Source: Spirochaetaceae bacterium (GTDB taxonomy: Bacteria > Spirochaetota > Spirochaetia > DSM-27196 > PWMO01). Taken from it: 64,000 nt of DNA. Shown here piece after piece: positions 17,571 through 26,886 of the stretch (positions are counted from its first letter, which is position 1; every line of letters begins with the position of its first letter). The position numbers and the translations under genes are program-made. The stretch covers positions 37,149-101,148 of the forward strand of contig RECP01000068.1 in assembly GCA_007693945.1 (NCBI GenBank). The letters run 5' to 3'. The notes beneath the pieces are model-generated. The model worked only from the letters and a program-made list of their open reading frames with translations. It searched no databases and had not been told where the DNA came from.

Positions 17571-18329
17571 TCAGGTCCACACGTAGCGCAGCACGTGCTC
17601 GCGCAGGGCGACGAACTCGGGATCGGACTTCACCTCGCGCGGGTCCCGCGGGTTTGAAGCACTGCTGAAGGGTGCCGGGATGTCGGCAACGATGCGTGCG
17701 GGGCGGTGCGACACGACCAGGATTCGCGTTGCCAGGTAGACCGCCTCCTCCACGCTGTGAGTAACCAGCACAACCGCTCCGTGGATCCGTCTCCAGATCG
17801 CCAGCAGTTCGTCCTGCATGTGTTCGCGCGTAAGAGCGTCCAGAGCCGCAAACGGCTCATCCATCAGCAATGTGTGCGGCTCGTTGGCCAGCACCCGCGC
17901 CAGCGCCGTGCGTTGCTGCATGCCGCCCGATAGCTCATAGGGCCGCGCGTCGCGGAACTCCCACAGTTTGACCATCCGCACGTAACGCTCGGCAATCTGG
18001 CGCCTGCGCGTTTTGTCGATGCCGCGCATGCGCGGTCCGAACTCGACGTTACCCCGCACCGACAACCACGGATAGAGCTGCGGCTTCTGGAATACCATGC
18101 CGCGGCGCCAGTCCGGGCCGCTGACCGGCTGACCCTGGTCGAGTACGACGCCGGTGGCCGGTTTCAGAAAGCCGGCCATCAGGCGCAGCAGAGTGGTCTT
18201 GCCGCAGCCGGAGGGCCCCACGATACAGACCAGCTCACCCTGCCGGATTGACAGTGATGTGGCGGCAACCGCATCTACAACGCCGTTCGCGCCATGGTAC
18301 GAGAAGGTTACGTCTCTGAGTTCAAGCAT
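17571..18329 (-). CDS. tauB: Taurine/alkanesulfonate-type ABC transporter ATPase (TauB/SsuB)
   Basis: An importer ATPase of about 252 residues. Walker A GPSGCGKTT, the Q-loop in VFQKPQLYPWLSV, signature LSGGMQQRTALARVL, Walker B LLMDEPFAALDALTR and the H-loop VTHSVEEA are all intact. Pro/Trp in LYPW is typical of the nitrate/sulfonate/taurine subfamily. ATG 18329 is preferred (GAGGGG about 8 nt upstream and the family's usual N-terminus). An alternative ATG at 18413, one base after the tauA stop, would add 28 residues. Last gene of a six-gene reverse-strand operon. Confidence 0.92.
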   Translation of the reverse strand: MLELRDVTFSYHGANGVVDAVAATSLSIRQGELVCIVGPSGCGKTTLLRLMAGFLKPATGVVLDQGQPVSGPDWRRGMVFQKPQLYPWLSVRGNVEFGPRMRGIDKTRRRQIAERYVRMVKLWEFRDARPYELSGGMQQRTALARVLANEPHTLLMDEPFAALDALTREHMQDELLAIWRRIHGAVVLVTHSVEEAVYLATRILVVSHRPARIVADIPAPFSSASNPRDPREVKSDPEFVALREHVLRYVWT

Positions 18330-18414
18330 CGGGACGCCCCCTCGACCGTTGCGGTCGAGAGCGGCGAGGGGCGCGTGGAGCTGCTGCACTGGAACTCTGC
18401 CTCCGGGGTTCATC

Positions 18415-19467
18415 TTAGTTCCGGTTGAGCGCCTGTTCAAGATAGCCCGGGTTGATGGCGCGCTCGAACACATCGCGCGCCGGTGCCTCGCGAATGGCGC
18501 CCTGGTCGGCCAGGAACTGCCCCGTTTCGACAAACACATCGGCGAGTTCGCCGATGCGGCCGGTTCTGCCCAGGTACGACGCCGTTGTCTGCTGTTCGCC
18601 GGAGAGAAACACCAGCGTGCTCATCTGCCGCAGCGCCTCTTGCGCCTCGATGCCGAACTCTTCGGCAATCGACTGCGCCGCCTGCTCGGGGTCGTCGCGG
18701 ATGAAGTCGACCGCGCGCATCTGGTTTTTCAGGTAACGCACGACCAGCTCGGGATGGCGTTCGGCAAAGCCGGAGCGGACGATACCGATGTCACCGGTCA
18801 GAAAACCCTGTGCGGCAAGCTCTCCACTGGTGATCAGTACGCGACCGCCGAGCTCCAGCATCGCCGCCAGTGTCGGTTCCCAGACAAAGCCGGCGTCGAT
18901 ATCGCCCCGTTGCCACGCGGCGCGCATGTCGCCGGGAGACATGTCGAGAATCGTAAGCGAATTGGGATCGACGCCGGCCAGCTCGAGTGCCGCCAGCAGG
19001 TGATAGTGCGTGGTGGCGCCAAACGGGGCGGCCACCCGTCTCCCCGCGAGGTCCGCAACCTGCCGCACGTCACCGTCGGCGCGGACCACCAGCGCCTCGT
19101 TGTCACCGATGATGTTGTAGATCCAGATCACCTCGGCCGGTACACCCTGTGTAATCGCGGCGACCGTTGTCGAGCTGCCGCCGAGTCCCAGGTCTACGCT
19201 TCCGGCGGCAACCGCGGCATTCAGCTCGCTGCCGGAATTGAACTGCACCCATCGTACGCCGACACCGAAGGACTCTTCGTGCCAGCCGAGATTCTTGGCA
19301 ATCATCTCACCGTTGGGAATAGCCTGGTAACCGATGACAACCTCGCGCAAATCGCGCTCCGCGCGGCCAGCGCTGAAGACCGGCTGCGCGGCGATCAGCA
19401 TGGCCAGAACACCGGTCAGAAGCATTTGCGGCAGCGTTGCGCCGCTTGTTTGGGTTCTTCTGTTCAT
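18415..19467 (-). CDS. tauA: Taurine ABC transporter substrate-binding protein (TauA type)
   Basis: A 350-residue exported binding protein with signal peptide ending near AAQPVFSAGRA. It closely follows the TauA pattern: VVIGYQ at the start of the mature part, FNSGSELNAAVAAGSVDLG, GLGGSSTTVAAITQGVPAEV, NEALVVRADG, APFGATTHYHLLAALE and AAWQRGDIDAGFVWEP, all of which have near equivalents in E. coli TauA. The signal peptide is a long type (about 33 residues). Taurine or a close sulfonate is the most likely ligand; alkanesulfonate or another small anion cannot be excluded. Confidence 0.9.
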   Translation of the reverse strand: MNRRTQTSGATLPQMLLTGVLAMLIAAQPVFSAGRAERDLREVVIGYQAIPNGEMIAKNLGWHEESFGVGVRWVQFNSGSELNAAVAAGSVDLGLGGSSTTVAAITQGVPAEVIWIYNIIGDNEALVVRADGDVRQVADLAGRRVAAPFGATTHYHLLAALELAGVDPNSLTILDMSPGDMRAAWQRGDIDAGFVWEPTLAAMLELGGRVLITSGELAAQGFLTGDIGIVRSGFAERHPELVVRYLKNQMRAVDFIRDDPEQAAQSIAEEFGIEAQEALRQMSTLVFLSGEQQTTASYLGRTGRIGELADVFVETGQFLADQGAIREAPARDVFERAINPGYLEQALNRN

Positions 19468-19495
19468 CTCGCAATCCTCCTTGCGGAATCGGGAT

Positions 19496-20284
19496 CTATT
19501 CGCGCCCTTTCCAGGGCACGAAGCGGGTTTCGGCCAAACGAATCAGCCCGTCCAGAGCCAGTCCGGTCAGCCCCATGACAATAATCGCTACAAAGATGAT
19601 ATCGGTTCTCAGGAAACGTCCGGCGTCGAGCACCATCCAGCCGATGCCGTTGGCGGCCGCCACGATCTCGGATGAAACCAGGGTGGTGTAGGTAAACCCT
19701 ATGCTGACGCGCAGCCCGGTGAAGATCTGCGGCAGACAGGACGGGAAGATGACCCGGCGGAACACCTGACTGCGGGAGGCGCCCAGACTGAGCGCACTCT
19801 CGACTCGCTCGCAGTTAACCGCCTTGACCGCCGACATGGCGTTGATTGAAAGGGGAGGGAAGGCGGCCAGATAGAGCAGTGCGATCTTCGACTCATCGCC
19901 GATTCCCAGCCACACGATCAACAGTGTGTAGTAAGCCAGCGGCGGCAGCGGTCGATAGAACTCGATCACCGGATCAAGCAGCGCCTGTACGCGTCGGCTG
20001 TGCCCCATCAGAAGGCCCAGCGGGATTGCCGTGGCCACCGCCAGCAGGTAACCGACCGCAACGCGGGTCATGCTGCCGGCAAGGTGTTGGCTCAGCGTGC
20101 CGCCGCGGTAGCCGGCAGAGGTGACCTCGCGAAAAGCCGACCAGACGCTCGACGGTCGGGGAATGAAGAGCTCGGGAACCACCTCGAGGTGCGCGATCAG
20201 CGTCCATCCGGCGAGCAGCAGTACCACCGTCGCGAGGCTCAACAGGTGGTGCGAGCCGCGCAGGCGATCAAACGGCAAACGCAT
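19496..20284 (-). CDS. tauC: Taurine-type ABC transporter permease (TauC type)
   Basis: A 262-residue inner-membrane permease with about six transmembrane segments. FYRPLPPLAYYTLLIVWLGI, AFPPLSINAMSAVKAV and the EAA-loop ALSLGASRSQVFRRVIFPS match TauC very closely, and ASEI/GIGWMV and FVPWKGRE at the end match as well. The start lies 17 nt inside the OlsB-like gene upstream, so the transporter is translationally coupled to it. Confidence 0.93.
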   Translation of the reverse strand: MRLPFDRLRGSHHLLSLATVVLLLAGWTLIAHLEVVPELFIPRPSSVWSAFREVTSAGYRGGTLSQHLAGSMTRVAVGYLLAVATAIPLGLLMGHSRRVQALLDPVIEFYRPLPPLAYYTLLIVWLGIGDESKIALLYLAAFPPLSINAMSAVKAVNCERVESALSLGASRSQVFRRVIFPSCLPQIFTGLRVSIGFTYTTLVSSEIVAAANGIGWMVLDAGRFLRTDIIFVAIIVMGLTGLALDGLIRLAETRFVPWKGRE

Positions 20285-21254
20285 CCGGGTTTATCCTGCG
20301 GTAGGTGTCGATGAAACGCTTGCGCGTCTTGTCGGTGATGCTGTCAACGTTGAGTACCAGCGCGGTCTCCAGAGCACCGCCGAAGTCGGTATCGATTACG
20401 GTGTCGAAGGTCCGCACATCGGTGGCAGCCCGCAGGTACGACACCAGAATCGGCGGGACGCCCAGCCCGTAGCCCGCCAGCCGGTCCGTCAACTGCTGAT
20501 AGGCGGTGTCGTAATCTGCCGGCCGTTGTGCAGTGTCTCCGACGACCGGCGGCGGCTCGCCGGCCGGGGTGTAGCGGCAACTCGGGTCGGCAATCAGCAG
20601 TGACTCGGTTCCCCGATGATAGCGGTCGAGGAAGCAGACCACCGCGTCACGCGCGGCATCCGGCCAGTTGGCATAAATCGAGACGTTGCCGAAGAAGTAG
20701 CGCAGCCACGGATACTCGCACACCAGCGCGGCGAACCCGCACCAGACCACAAAGAGCCCGACAACTGCCCGTTTGGCACTGCTGTTGACCACCGAGCGAC
20801 CGACCTCCGCCGCGTGAGGAAGGTAATCCGACACAAACAGCGGCGAGAAGTGAAACAGGCCGGCGGTACGCAGCACAGCGAGCCGGCCGTGCTCGGCGAC
20901 CGGGCGACCGAGCATGTAGCGATACATAGCCACGATCTCGGCCGTCTCGGGATCCCATGCTACCAGCTGCGTGTAGCCGTCGTCGTCGGTATCGTGGTGG
21001 TCGATGTCACGCGCCACGTTACGGCCGGCTCCGACGGTGCGGTACTCGACCTCGCGGATACGACCGATTTCGTCCATGATCGGGGCCGACTGGGCGGCCC
21101 GCAGCACATAGACCTCCAACCCTTTGTACTCGCGCACCGGTTTGAGGCGCGCGAACTCCTCGCGCAGCAGCTCCGGCTCAACAGCCGGCGCCACGGAAAC
21201 CGTCGCAGTAACGGATACTGCGCGGGCCGCCGATGGAGCGTCATTGGGGTTCAT
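20268..21254 (-). CDS. OlsB-like GNAT acyltransferase (hemolysin-related family)
   Basis: A 328-residue protein of the GNAT-fold 'putative hemolysin'/Acetyltransf_5 family that includes ornithine lipid N-acyltransferase OlsB. Recognisable blocks are IREVEYRTVGAGRNVARDID, HHDTDDDGYTQLVAWDPETAEIVAMYRY (conserved core strand), LFHFSPLF and EVGRSVVN. The C-terminal half is longer than in short OlsB proteins, like the larger OlsF/COG3176 members. Expected to acylate an amine using acyl-ACP at the membrane surface. Overlaps the preceding acyltransferase by 4 nt and tauC by 17 nt. Confidence 0.82.
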   Translation of the reverse strand: MNPNDAPSAARAVSVTATVSVAPAVEPELLREEFARLKPVREYKGLEVYVLRAAQSAPIMDEIGRIREVEYRTVGAGRNVARDIDHHDTDDDGYTQLVAWDPETAEIVAMYRYMLGRPVAEHGRLAVLRTAGLFHFSPLFVSDYLPHAAEVGRSVVNSSAKRAVVGLFVVWCGFAALVCEYPWLRYFFGNVSIYANWPDAARDAVVCFLDRYHRGTESLLIADPSCRYTPAGEPPPVVGDTAQRPADYDTAYQQLTDRLAGYGLGVPPILVSYLRAATDVRTFDTVIDTDFGGALETALVLNVDSITDKTRKRFIDTYRRINPDAFAV

Positions 21255-22144
21255 TGATGGGCCTCCTTGCTGCTGCGGACGGACGAGGCGGTACCGGCGG
21301 GCGCCTCGGTGCCCGCTGCGCCACCGCGACCCAACCGATGCACCTGCATCCGCAGGTGTGCCGCCAGGCTCAGGTCACTGTGGCTGTTGCCGGCGAACAC
21401 GCGAAGCGGTGTCCCGACGGTCAGCTCAATCCGCCGGCCGCGCTGCCTGAACAACTCATCGACCAGGTAGAGCATCTCGAGATTGGCGTCCACGCGCAGT
21501 GCACGCCGCAATCGCCACAGGGCATAGAAGAAACGCGAGTTGCGCCCGGCAATGTACAGTGGCACGATGATGCGATCGTGTTCCCGGGCCTTGCGAATGA
21601 AGGTCTTTGACCACGGGTAGTCGAGCAACCCTCGTGGTCCCGGGCGCGCGGTGCGTCCGGCCGGGAATACCAGCACCGGATGCTCGCACGCGAACAGGCG
21701 GTCATACTGCCGCACCTGCCCCGCGTTTGACCCGTACTTGTCCACCGGAACGATGAACTCCCGCAGACCCGGGAGGGTCGTCAGCAGGTCGTTGGCCGGC
21801 ACCCGCAGGCTGCCGTAGCGCCGGCAGAGAAGCTGCATCGCACAGAGGCCGTCGGCGCCGCCGGTGGGATGATTGGCGCACAGCACGATCCGCGGGTCGT
21901 CGGGCAGGCGCCCGTCGTAATGCGTGACGGTGCCGATATCGAGAAATTGCAGCGCCTGCATGACAAACGCGCAGCCCGAGAGCGCGGCGTTGGCGGTCAG
22001 GAACGCGTTGATCTGCCGCTCGTGGACAATGCGGCGCAGGTAGCGATAGCCGACCGCCGGTATGCGCGCCGCAAGTCGCGGGTTCTTGGCGTAAAACAGC
22101 GCCTGAACGTCTATATGGAGCGGTTGAGGATCACCGTGCGGCAT
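21251..22144 (-). CDS. PlsC/OlsA-like 1-acylglycerol-phosphate acyltransferase family protein
   Basis: A 297-residue lysophospholipid-type O-acyltransferase. CANHPTGGADG near residues 90-100 is the HX5D form of the catalytic motif, seen in the branch that accompanies OlsB-like proteins (typically NHPLGGLDG). The PlsC substrate-site motif is represented by VLVFPAGRTARPGPRG and a late proline by IIVPLYIAGRN. Together with the next gene it forms the two acylation steps of an ornithine-lipid-like pathway (N-acylation then O-acylation). Start overlaps the cyclase-like gene by 14 nt. Confidence 0.85.
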   Translation of the reverse strand: MPHGDPQPLHIDVQALFYAKNPRLAARIPAVGYRYLRRIVHERQINAFLTANAALSGCAFVMQALQFLDIGTVTHYDGRLPDDPRIVLCANHPTGGADGLCAMQLLCRRYGSLRVPANDLLTTLPGLREFIVPVDKYGSNAGQVRQYDRLFACEHPVLVFPAGRTARPGPRGLLDYPWSKTFIRKAREHDRIIVPLYIAGRNSRFFYALWRLRRALRVDANLEMLYLVDELFRQRGRRIELTVGTPLRVFAGNSHSDLSLAAHLRMQVHRLGRGGAAGTEAPAGTASSVRSSKEAHQ

Positions 22145-23369
22145 TGACCGGGTCTCCTTGCAGCGCGGCGGCCGGATAGCGCTGCGTCATGCGGTTCACG
22201 AACAACCGCCACCCCGCGATCTCAGCCAGCTGTGACCGGGCCGCTGCGGTGAGTGTCACACCGCTCGCCAGCGCCATCGCAATACCCATCAAAGTGCGCC
22301 CGTTCTCGACGTCGCTTCCGACCTCCTGCACGTTGCGGCTGTGATACCACGCCAGGCGAATTGCACGATCTGAGTCACCCGGCCGCTGGTAGAGGCAGAC
22401 CAGGTAGGAAAGCGCATAGCCGTAGTATCCTTTGGCTTTCAGCTGCCGCAGCAGCTTGAGTGAGTCTTTGAGGTACTCGAGCGCTTTACGGTTATCGTGC
22501 ATCTTGAAACAGGTGGCCCCGATACTGAAGAGGGTGTATGCCACCGCCAGTTGCTCTTCAATTGCCTCGGCAATGCGGCGCGCCTGTACAAAATACTCGA
22601 TTGCCGCGTCACAATCGCCCGTGCGGTCCTTGAGCACCCCGAGATTCAGCAGGGCCTGGATCAAGTCGGCCCGCAGCGCGACCACCGTCCGGGTTGATTC
22701 GATCTCGCGGCGGAAGTGGTTGATCAACAGGCTCTTGCCGATCCCCGCTTCTCCGCTGAGCTGCAGCACGCCGGCGGACCGGCCGTTGTCAGAGCGCTGC
22801 AGCCATTGATGCAGCGACTGCATCGCCGCTTCGCGGCCGAATATCGGCTGGTCGGGCGGTGCCTCAACAGCGGCAGCTCCTTCAGCCGGGCCGCGGAAGC
22901 AGTAGGTCCGCCTGTGCTGGCCGGCGTCAACTATCGACCAGTGCACCAATCCGCTGCCGATGCCGATTCTGGCGTCTATAGCAAACTCGCCGTATGCGGT
23001 TCGCTGCAGGTGCAGTCCGTTGAGCAGGGACAGCAGGTGCAGCGCAACGTGTGCGACAGTGGTCTGCGAATTCGAAGGGTAGGGGAAGATGGCCGTCAGC
23101 GCGTCTCCGGCGAACCCGGCCACAAATCCGCCCGATTGCTCGACTGCCTCAACAAGCGGCTCGAAGACGCGGTTGATGATGCGCGCAACCGTCCCCGCAC
23201 CGTCGTCTTTGTGCTGCATCAGCGCCGACGTCATGCGGGTGAAGCCCGAAAGGTCCAGGAACAGCGGCTCGCCGTTGAAGTCCCCATCGGTCTTGGCGCT
23301 ACGGAGTTGGTCTGCAATAAACCGCGGTACCAAAAGCGGCCCGCCACTGCTGCCCGGGTCTTGTTTCAC
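22131..23369 (-). CDS. Cyclase-homology/ATPase/TPR protein with internal deletions
   Basis: A 412-residue protein that reads like a compressed version of the 1000-residue-plus class III cyclase-AAA-TPR regulators. Residues 35-145 form the first half of a cyclase homology domain with both metal-site Asp motifs (LFLDLSGFT, GFAGDALTAIFP), but the half with the transition-state Asn/Arg is absent. At about 176 it jumps to an ATPase start (PIFGREAAM), and the P-loop SGEAGIGKSLL (206-216) is followed within 20 residues by TPR-like helices (236-350). There is no Walker B or sensor motif. GTG start with no Shine-Dalgarno. First gene of the acyltransferase-taurine operon; a degraded sensor or a remodelled scaffold. 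Confidence 0.75.
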   Translation of the reverse strand: MKQDPGSSGGPLLVPRFIADQLRSAKTDGDFNGEPLFLDLSGFTRMTSALMQHKDDGAGTVARIINRVFEPLVEAVEQSGGFVAGFAGDALTAIFPYPSNSQTTVAHVALHLLSLLNGLHLQRTAYGEFAIDARIGIGSGLVHWSIVDAGQHRRTYCFRGPAEGAAAVEAPPDQPIFGREAAMQSLHQWLQRSDNGRSAGVLQLSGEAGIGKSLLINHFRREIESTRTVVALRADLIQALLNLGVLKDRTGDCDAAIEYFVQARRIAEAIEEQLAVAYTLFSIGATCFKMHDNRKALEYLKDSLKLLRQLKAKGYYGYALSYLVCLYQRPGDSDRAIRLAWYHSRNVQEVGSDVENGRTLMGIAMALASGVTLTAAARSQLAEIAGWRLFVNRMTQRYPAAALQGDPVNAAR

Positions 23370-23535
23370 TGAATATTACAATACTAAAAATTCATTGTAG
23401 ATACAACCAGTAAGAAGTGGCGCGCAGCCATACGATGCCAACCGACTCCGGGCGGTCAAAATGCGGCTTTTTGTTTTCCGCGGCTTTACTGGTGTTCGGC
23501 CCCGCAACGTGTTATTTTTTGTACAGGAGCCTGTA

Positions 23536-25422
23536 GTGCGACGCATGGCGCTGTTTCTGGTGGGTTTGGCGCTATTCTCAGCGTGCGGAGACGGTGGGCT
23601 GGTTATGCCTTCGCTGCCCGACCACGGTGAAGTCGGGCTGCAGACGGTTGCCGACGGCGCGGTAGTAACGTACGGCGAACGGATTGACGCCTCGCTGCAG
23701 GCCGGGCCCGACGAACGAGCCCCGGATCGCATCGAGGTTACTTTTCGCGACGCAGCCGGTGAGGTGGCAGCTTCCCGGACCATTGTGGCTGCCGAGATCG
23801 ACCGCTCCCGGCTGCCCCCGCTGGCAATTGATGAGCTTCCGACCGGCTACTATACGCTGCGGTTTGAGCTGTTCAGGGACGGACGCAGGATCGGCGACCA
23901 TCAGCGCCGCTTGTTCATCAGTACGGCGCCATTTGCCGTGGCCGGCATTTCGGCGTATCCGCCGACCTTCATGACCGATTCCAGGGGCATTCTGCGCGCC
24001 GATCTCAACCTTCCGCCGCAGGCTGATCCCTACATCCGTTGGAGCTTCAATGGGCGCCCGATTTCACGAGGGCTGTTATCCGCGGGCGCTGGTGAGCTTC
24101 TGCTGCGTTCGCCGGCCGCGGAAGGGGTCTATTCGGTTGAGCTGGAGCTCTTTCCGGAGGCGCCGCGCGATGCCGATTGGGGCTTCGCGTCGCAGGTTCT
24201 GCAACGCACTGATCTGGTGGTCAAGGAGTCTCCCGGATCGGCCGATCGCGGTTTCGGGCCGCCGGAGTCGTACTACGTACTGCTGCATTTCGCCGGCAAC
24301 ACGCGTGACAGCGGGATGCGGACCAAACTGCTCGGCGGGCAGGCCGCGGAGGCACGCGAGAGCGGCGAGGTCGACCTGCGTATCGCGCACGATCTATTCG
24401 GCTACTACCTGGACGGCAGTAGCGGAATCGAGTTCAACGAGGTCATCGTCCCGTACCGCGCCGGCGGCTTTGCCCCGTTTTCGGTGGCACTGCGCCTGGT
24501 TCTGACGGAGCCGCAGTCTGACCGGGTGCTGTTCCAGAGCGAGTCTGCTGATTCATCCTTCGGTCTGCAGTTGCTGCTGGCCGGCGAGGGAGAATTGCAG
24601 GCACGGCTGTACGCTGGTGAGCTCATGACCGCGGTCACCACCAGCGGCGCGGGCGTACGAGCCGGGCGGCCGTTCGACGTCAACCTGTCACTGGTCCCGC
24701 GGGTTACCGATACGGTGCTGGAGCTGTTTGTGGACGGGGAGCCGGCTTCCGGCGCCGATACGGCGCTGAGGTTGCCACAGCCGGCCGAAGGCGTTGACGG
24801 GCAGTGGCAGCGGCTGGCCGGGCACTCGGTGATCGGCGGCCGGAACGGCTTTGCGGGCGTGATCGACGAGTTCGGCGTGTTCTTTCGCGATGAACGCAAC
24901 CGCCCGGCCGCCAACACCGCTCCGTTTCGTGCCGCCCAGGTCCGGCGTTACGGTGACGCCCTGATCTTTGCCGAAGGTTTTGAATCCGGCCGACTGCCGG
25001 CAGCCTTGGCCACCCGCGGTACGGTCCGGGTCGGCAAGGGCGGCGTCTTCCTTGACCCCAAAGGGGTGCTTGTCGGGCCGCAATTCGCGCACGACATCGG
25101 CGCGGTGACACTTGAGCTCAGCGTGGCGGCTGACCGTGAGGCCACGTACCGTATCGACGTGCGCAGTGTCGCGGACGGCGCCCTGATGCTGAGCCGGCAC
25201 AGGCGCGGCACGGAGACTGTTGTACTGCACCTGGATCGCTCGCACGAGGGGCTGACCTTTGTGATCCCGGAACACGAGGAATATGAGATCGCGCTGCCGG
25301 TCGGGTTTAGCGCCGCGCGGCTTGAGATCGTGAACGATTCGGCTGAGCGCGAGGTAGCGGTGGAGTCACTGCTGGCGTACCTCGGTACGCGCCAGGTTCG
25401 GCAATCAATGAATGTACCGTGA
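23536..25422 (+). CDS. Predicted lipoprotein with LamG-like C-terminal region
   Basis: A 628-residue lipoprotein: signal (MRR)MALFLVGLALFSAC with lipobox LFSAC followed by GDGG. GTG 23536 is chosen because AGGAG lies 6 nt upstream; an open frame extends further back but is shorter on evidence. The middle is strand-rich (IEVTFRDAAGEVAAS, YTLRFELFRDGRRIGD) like Ig-type modules. GFAGVIDEFGVFFRDERNR near residue 460 resembles the LamG/concanavalin-type signature in which Asp-Glu binds calcium or sugar. First gene of a five-gene envelope operon; its stop overlaps the next start. Function unknown. Confidence 0.72.
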   Translation: MRRMALFLVGLALFSACGDGGLVMPSLPDHGEVGLQTVADGAVVTYGERIDASLQAGPDERAPDRIEVTFRDAAGEVAASRTIVAAEIDRSRLPPLAIDELPTGYYTLRFELFRDGRRIGDHQRRLFISTAPFAVAGISAYPPTFMTDSRGILRADLNLPPQADPYIRWSFNGRPISRGLLSAGAGELLLRSPAAEGVYSVELELFPEAPRDADWGFASQVLQRTDLVVKESPGSADRGFGPPESYYVLLHFAGNTRDSGMRTKLLGGQAAEARESGEVDLRIAHDLFGYYLDGSSGIEFNEVIVPYRAGGFAPFSVALRLVLTEPQSDRVLFQSESADSSFGLQLLLAGEGELQARLYAGELMTAVTTSGAGVRAGRPFDVNLSLVPRVTDTVLELFVDGEPASGADTALRLPQPAEGVDGQWQRLAGHSVIGGRNGFAGVIDEFGVFFRDERNRPAANTAPFRAAQVRRYGDALIFAEGFESGRLPAALATRGTVRVGKGGVFLDPKGVLVGPQFAHDIGAVTLELSVAADREATYRIDVRSVADGALMLSRHRRGTETVVLHLDRSHEGLTFVIPEHEEYEIALPVGFSAARLEIVNDSAEREVAVESLLAYLGTRQVRQSMNVP

Positions 25423-26867
25423 TGCGCGTTTCTGCTATACTGCGTGCGATGAACGGATCGTTGCGGCGACTTCTGGTCGCGTTCTTGCTGGGCCTGGCGA
25501 TGGTTTCGCCGATTACCGCGCAGTATTTCTCTCAGCGGCAGGAAATCGCGATCTTCCGCCTCAGCTACTACGGCGAGCCGCGTGACCCGGTTCCCGAGCG
25601 TCAGACCGTGGTGCAGCTCGGCCGCGTGTTTCGCTACGAGCGGCGTGTCGAGTCCCGCACGTCGGAGATTTTCCGTCAGGCCGTCGGGGCCGTGGACGAG
25701 CAGATCCGCAGCGTATTCATCAATCTGGGGCGGTTTGACGTCATAGGTTTGACTCACCGGCTCGACTATGAGAATGTCGGGGCGTTTGCCGATGCGCTGC
25801 GCCGCTATCGGGAAGACACGGCTGTGTTTCCCGAGGCAGTTCTGCTGGGACAGGAGGCGTTTACCGCCGAGGAGCTCGAGCGCATCGGCGGCGGTTTCAT
25901 TGTGGTGATCCCGTCGGTGTCGTTCTACAACCTGGCTCAGGAGCGCGACGGGGACTACCGGGCGACCATCGAAACCTCGTTCACCTTTCTGGATGTAGAG
26001 AACCTGTCCACCGTCGGTCAGTTCTTTGTGGAGACTTCGGGGTCGCACCGTGATGCGGTAAGCGCAATGCGCGCGGCGGTCAACGGCATTGCACCGCAGT
26101 TGGTGTACCGTATTCGCGACATGGACGTCTTTCGTATCCGGACCGGAATTCTGGAAGTCAGCCGGCGCAGCGTGATCATCGAGTTCGGCCACAACATGGG
26201 CATCCGGCGCGGTGACGAGTACGCCATTGTTGCGCCGCGCATCACGGCCCTGGGACACCAGACGGTTGACGAGACCGGGGTGATCGTCGTGCGCGAGGTG
26301 CGCGAAGAGTACTCGGTCGGACACCTGCTCTACGCGCGTGAGGGGCCCTACGTGGGTGACCAGCTGCGCGAGGTACCGCGTCTGGGCGCCGACATCATGA
26401 TCTACGGCAACACGTTTGTCGACCTCGCCGAACAGCGTACGGTTTTTGCCGCGGGCCTCAAGGCGGTGCTCAGTCGCGGGTACTTCAACTTTCGCCCGTT
26501 GATCGGTATGGAGATACCGTTCACCGGAACGGTGCTCGGGCTGCTGTTCCCGATGAACATCTACCTCGGGGGTGAGTTCAACCAGTACCTCGGCCGGGTC
26601 AAACTGACGCCGAGCTTCGGCTTCGGTCTGGGGGGCGGGGTGCCGTTCAACCCGGGTCTCTTTGGAGATGATTTCTTCGCCAGTCACTTCGGCGGCAGTG
26701 CTCGTCTTACCCTCAACGTACTGCTGAACCGCGACACACTGCTCTTCCTCGAGGGCGGCTATGCGCGCTGGGTCGGCTTCTACGACGGATTGGTGCCGTC
26801 CGAGCTTACGCGCTTTTTCGACGGATACGGTGGAATTCTGATCGGGGCAGGGGTAACTTTCAAGTAA
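25422..26867 (+). CDS. Exported protein, CsgG/FlgT-like N-terminal part plus predicted barrel
   Basis: About 481 residues with a Sec signal peptide ending at SPITAQ. The N-terminal 200 residues have alternating helices and strands with IGGGFIVVIPSVSFYNL, compatible with the fold of CsgG/LPP20-like periplasmic domains. The last 130 residues (RGYFNFRPLIGMEIPF, LGGEFNQYLGRVKLTPSFGFGLGG, GILIGAGVTFK) look like outer-membrane strands, though the final residue is Lys. ATG 25422 overlaps the previous stop; an ATG at 25449 would give a more compact signal peptide. Neither start has a good SD. No enzyme motif seen. Confidence 0.7.
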   Translation: MRVSAILRAMNGSLRRLLVAFLLGLAMVSPITAQYFSQRQEIAIFRLSYYGEPRDPVPERQTVVQLGRVFRYERRVESRTSEIFRQAVGAVDEQIRSVFINLGRFDVIGLTHRLDYENVGAFADALRRYREDTAVFPEAVLLGQEAFTAEELERIGGGFIVVIPSVSFYNLAQERDGDYRATIETSFTFLDVENLSTVGQFFVETSGSHRDAVSAMRAAVNGIAPQLVYRIRDMDVFRIRTGILEVSRRSVIIEFGHNMGIRRGDEYAIVAPRITALGHQTVDETGVIVVREVREEYSVGHLLYAREGPYVGDQLREVPRLGADIMIYGNTFVDLAEQRTVFAAGLKAVLSRGYFNFRPLIGMEIPFTGTVLGLLFPMNIYLGGEFNQYLGRVKLTPSFGFGLGGGVPFNPGLFGDDFFASHFGGSARLTLNVLLNRDTLLFLEGGYARWVGFYDGLVPSELTRFFDGYGGILIGAGVTFK

Positions 26868-26886
26868 CAGACAGGAGTTGGCGGCT

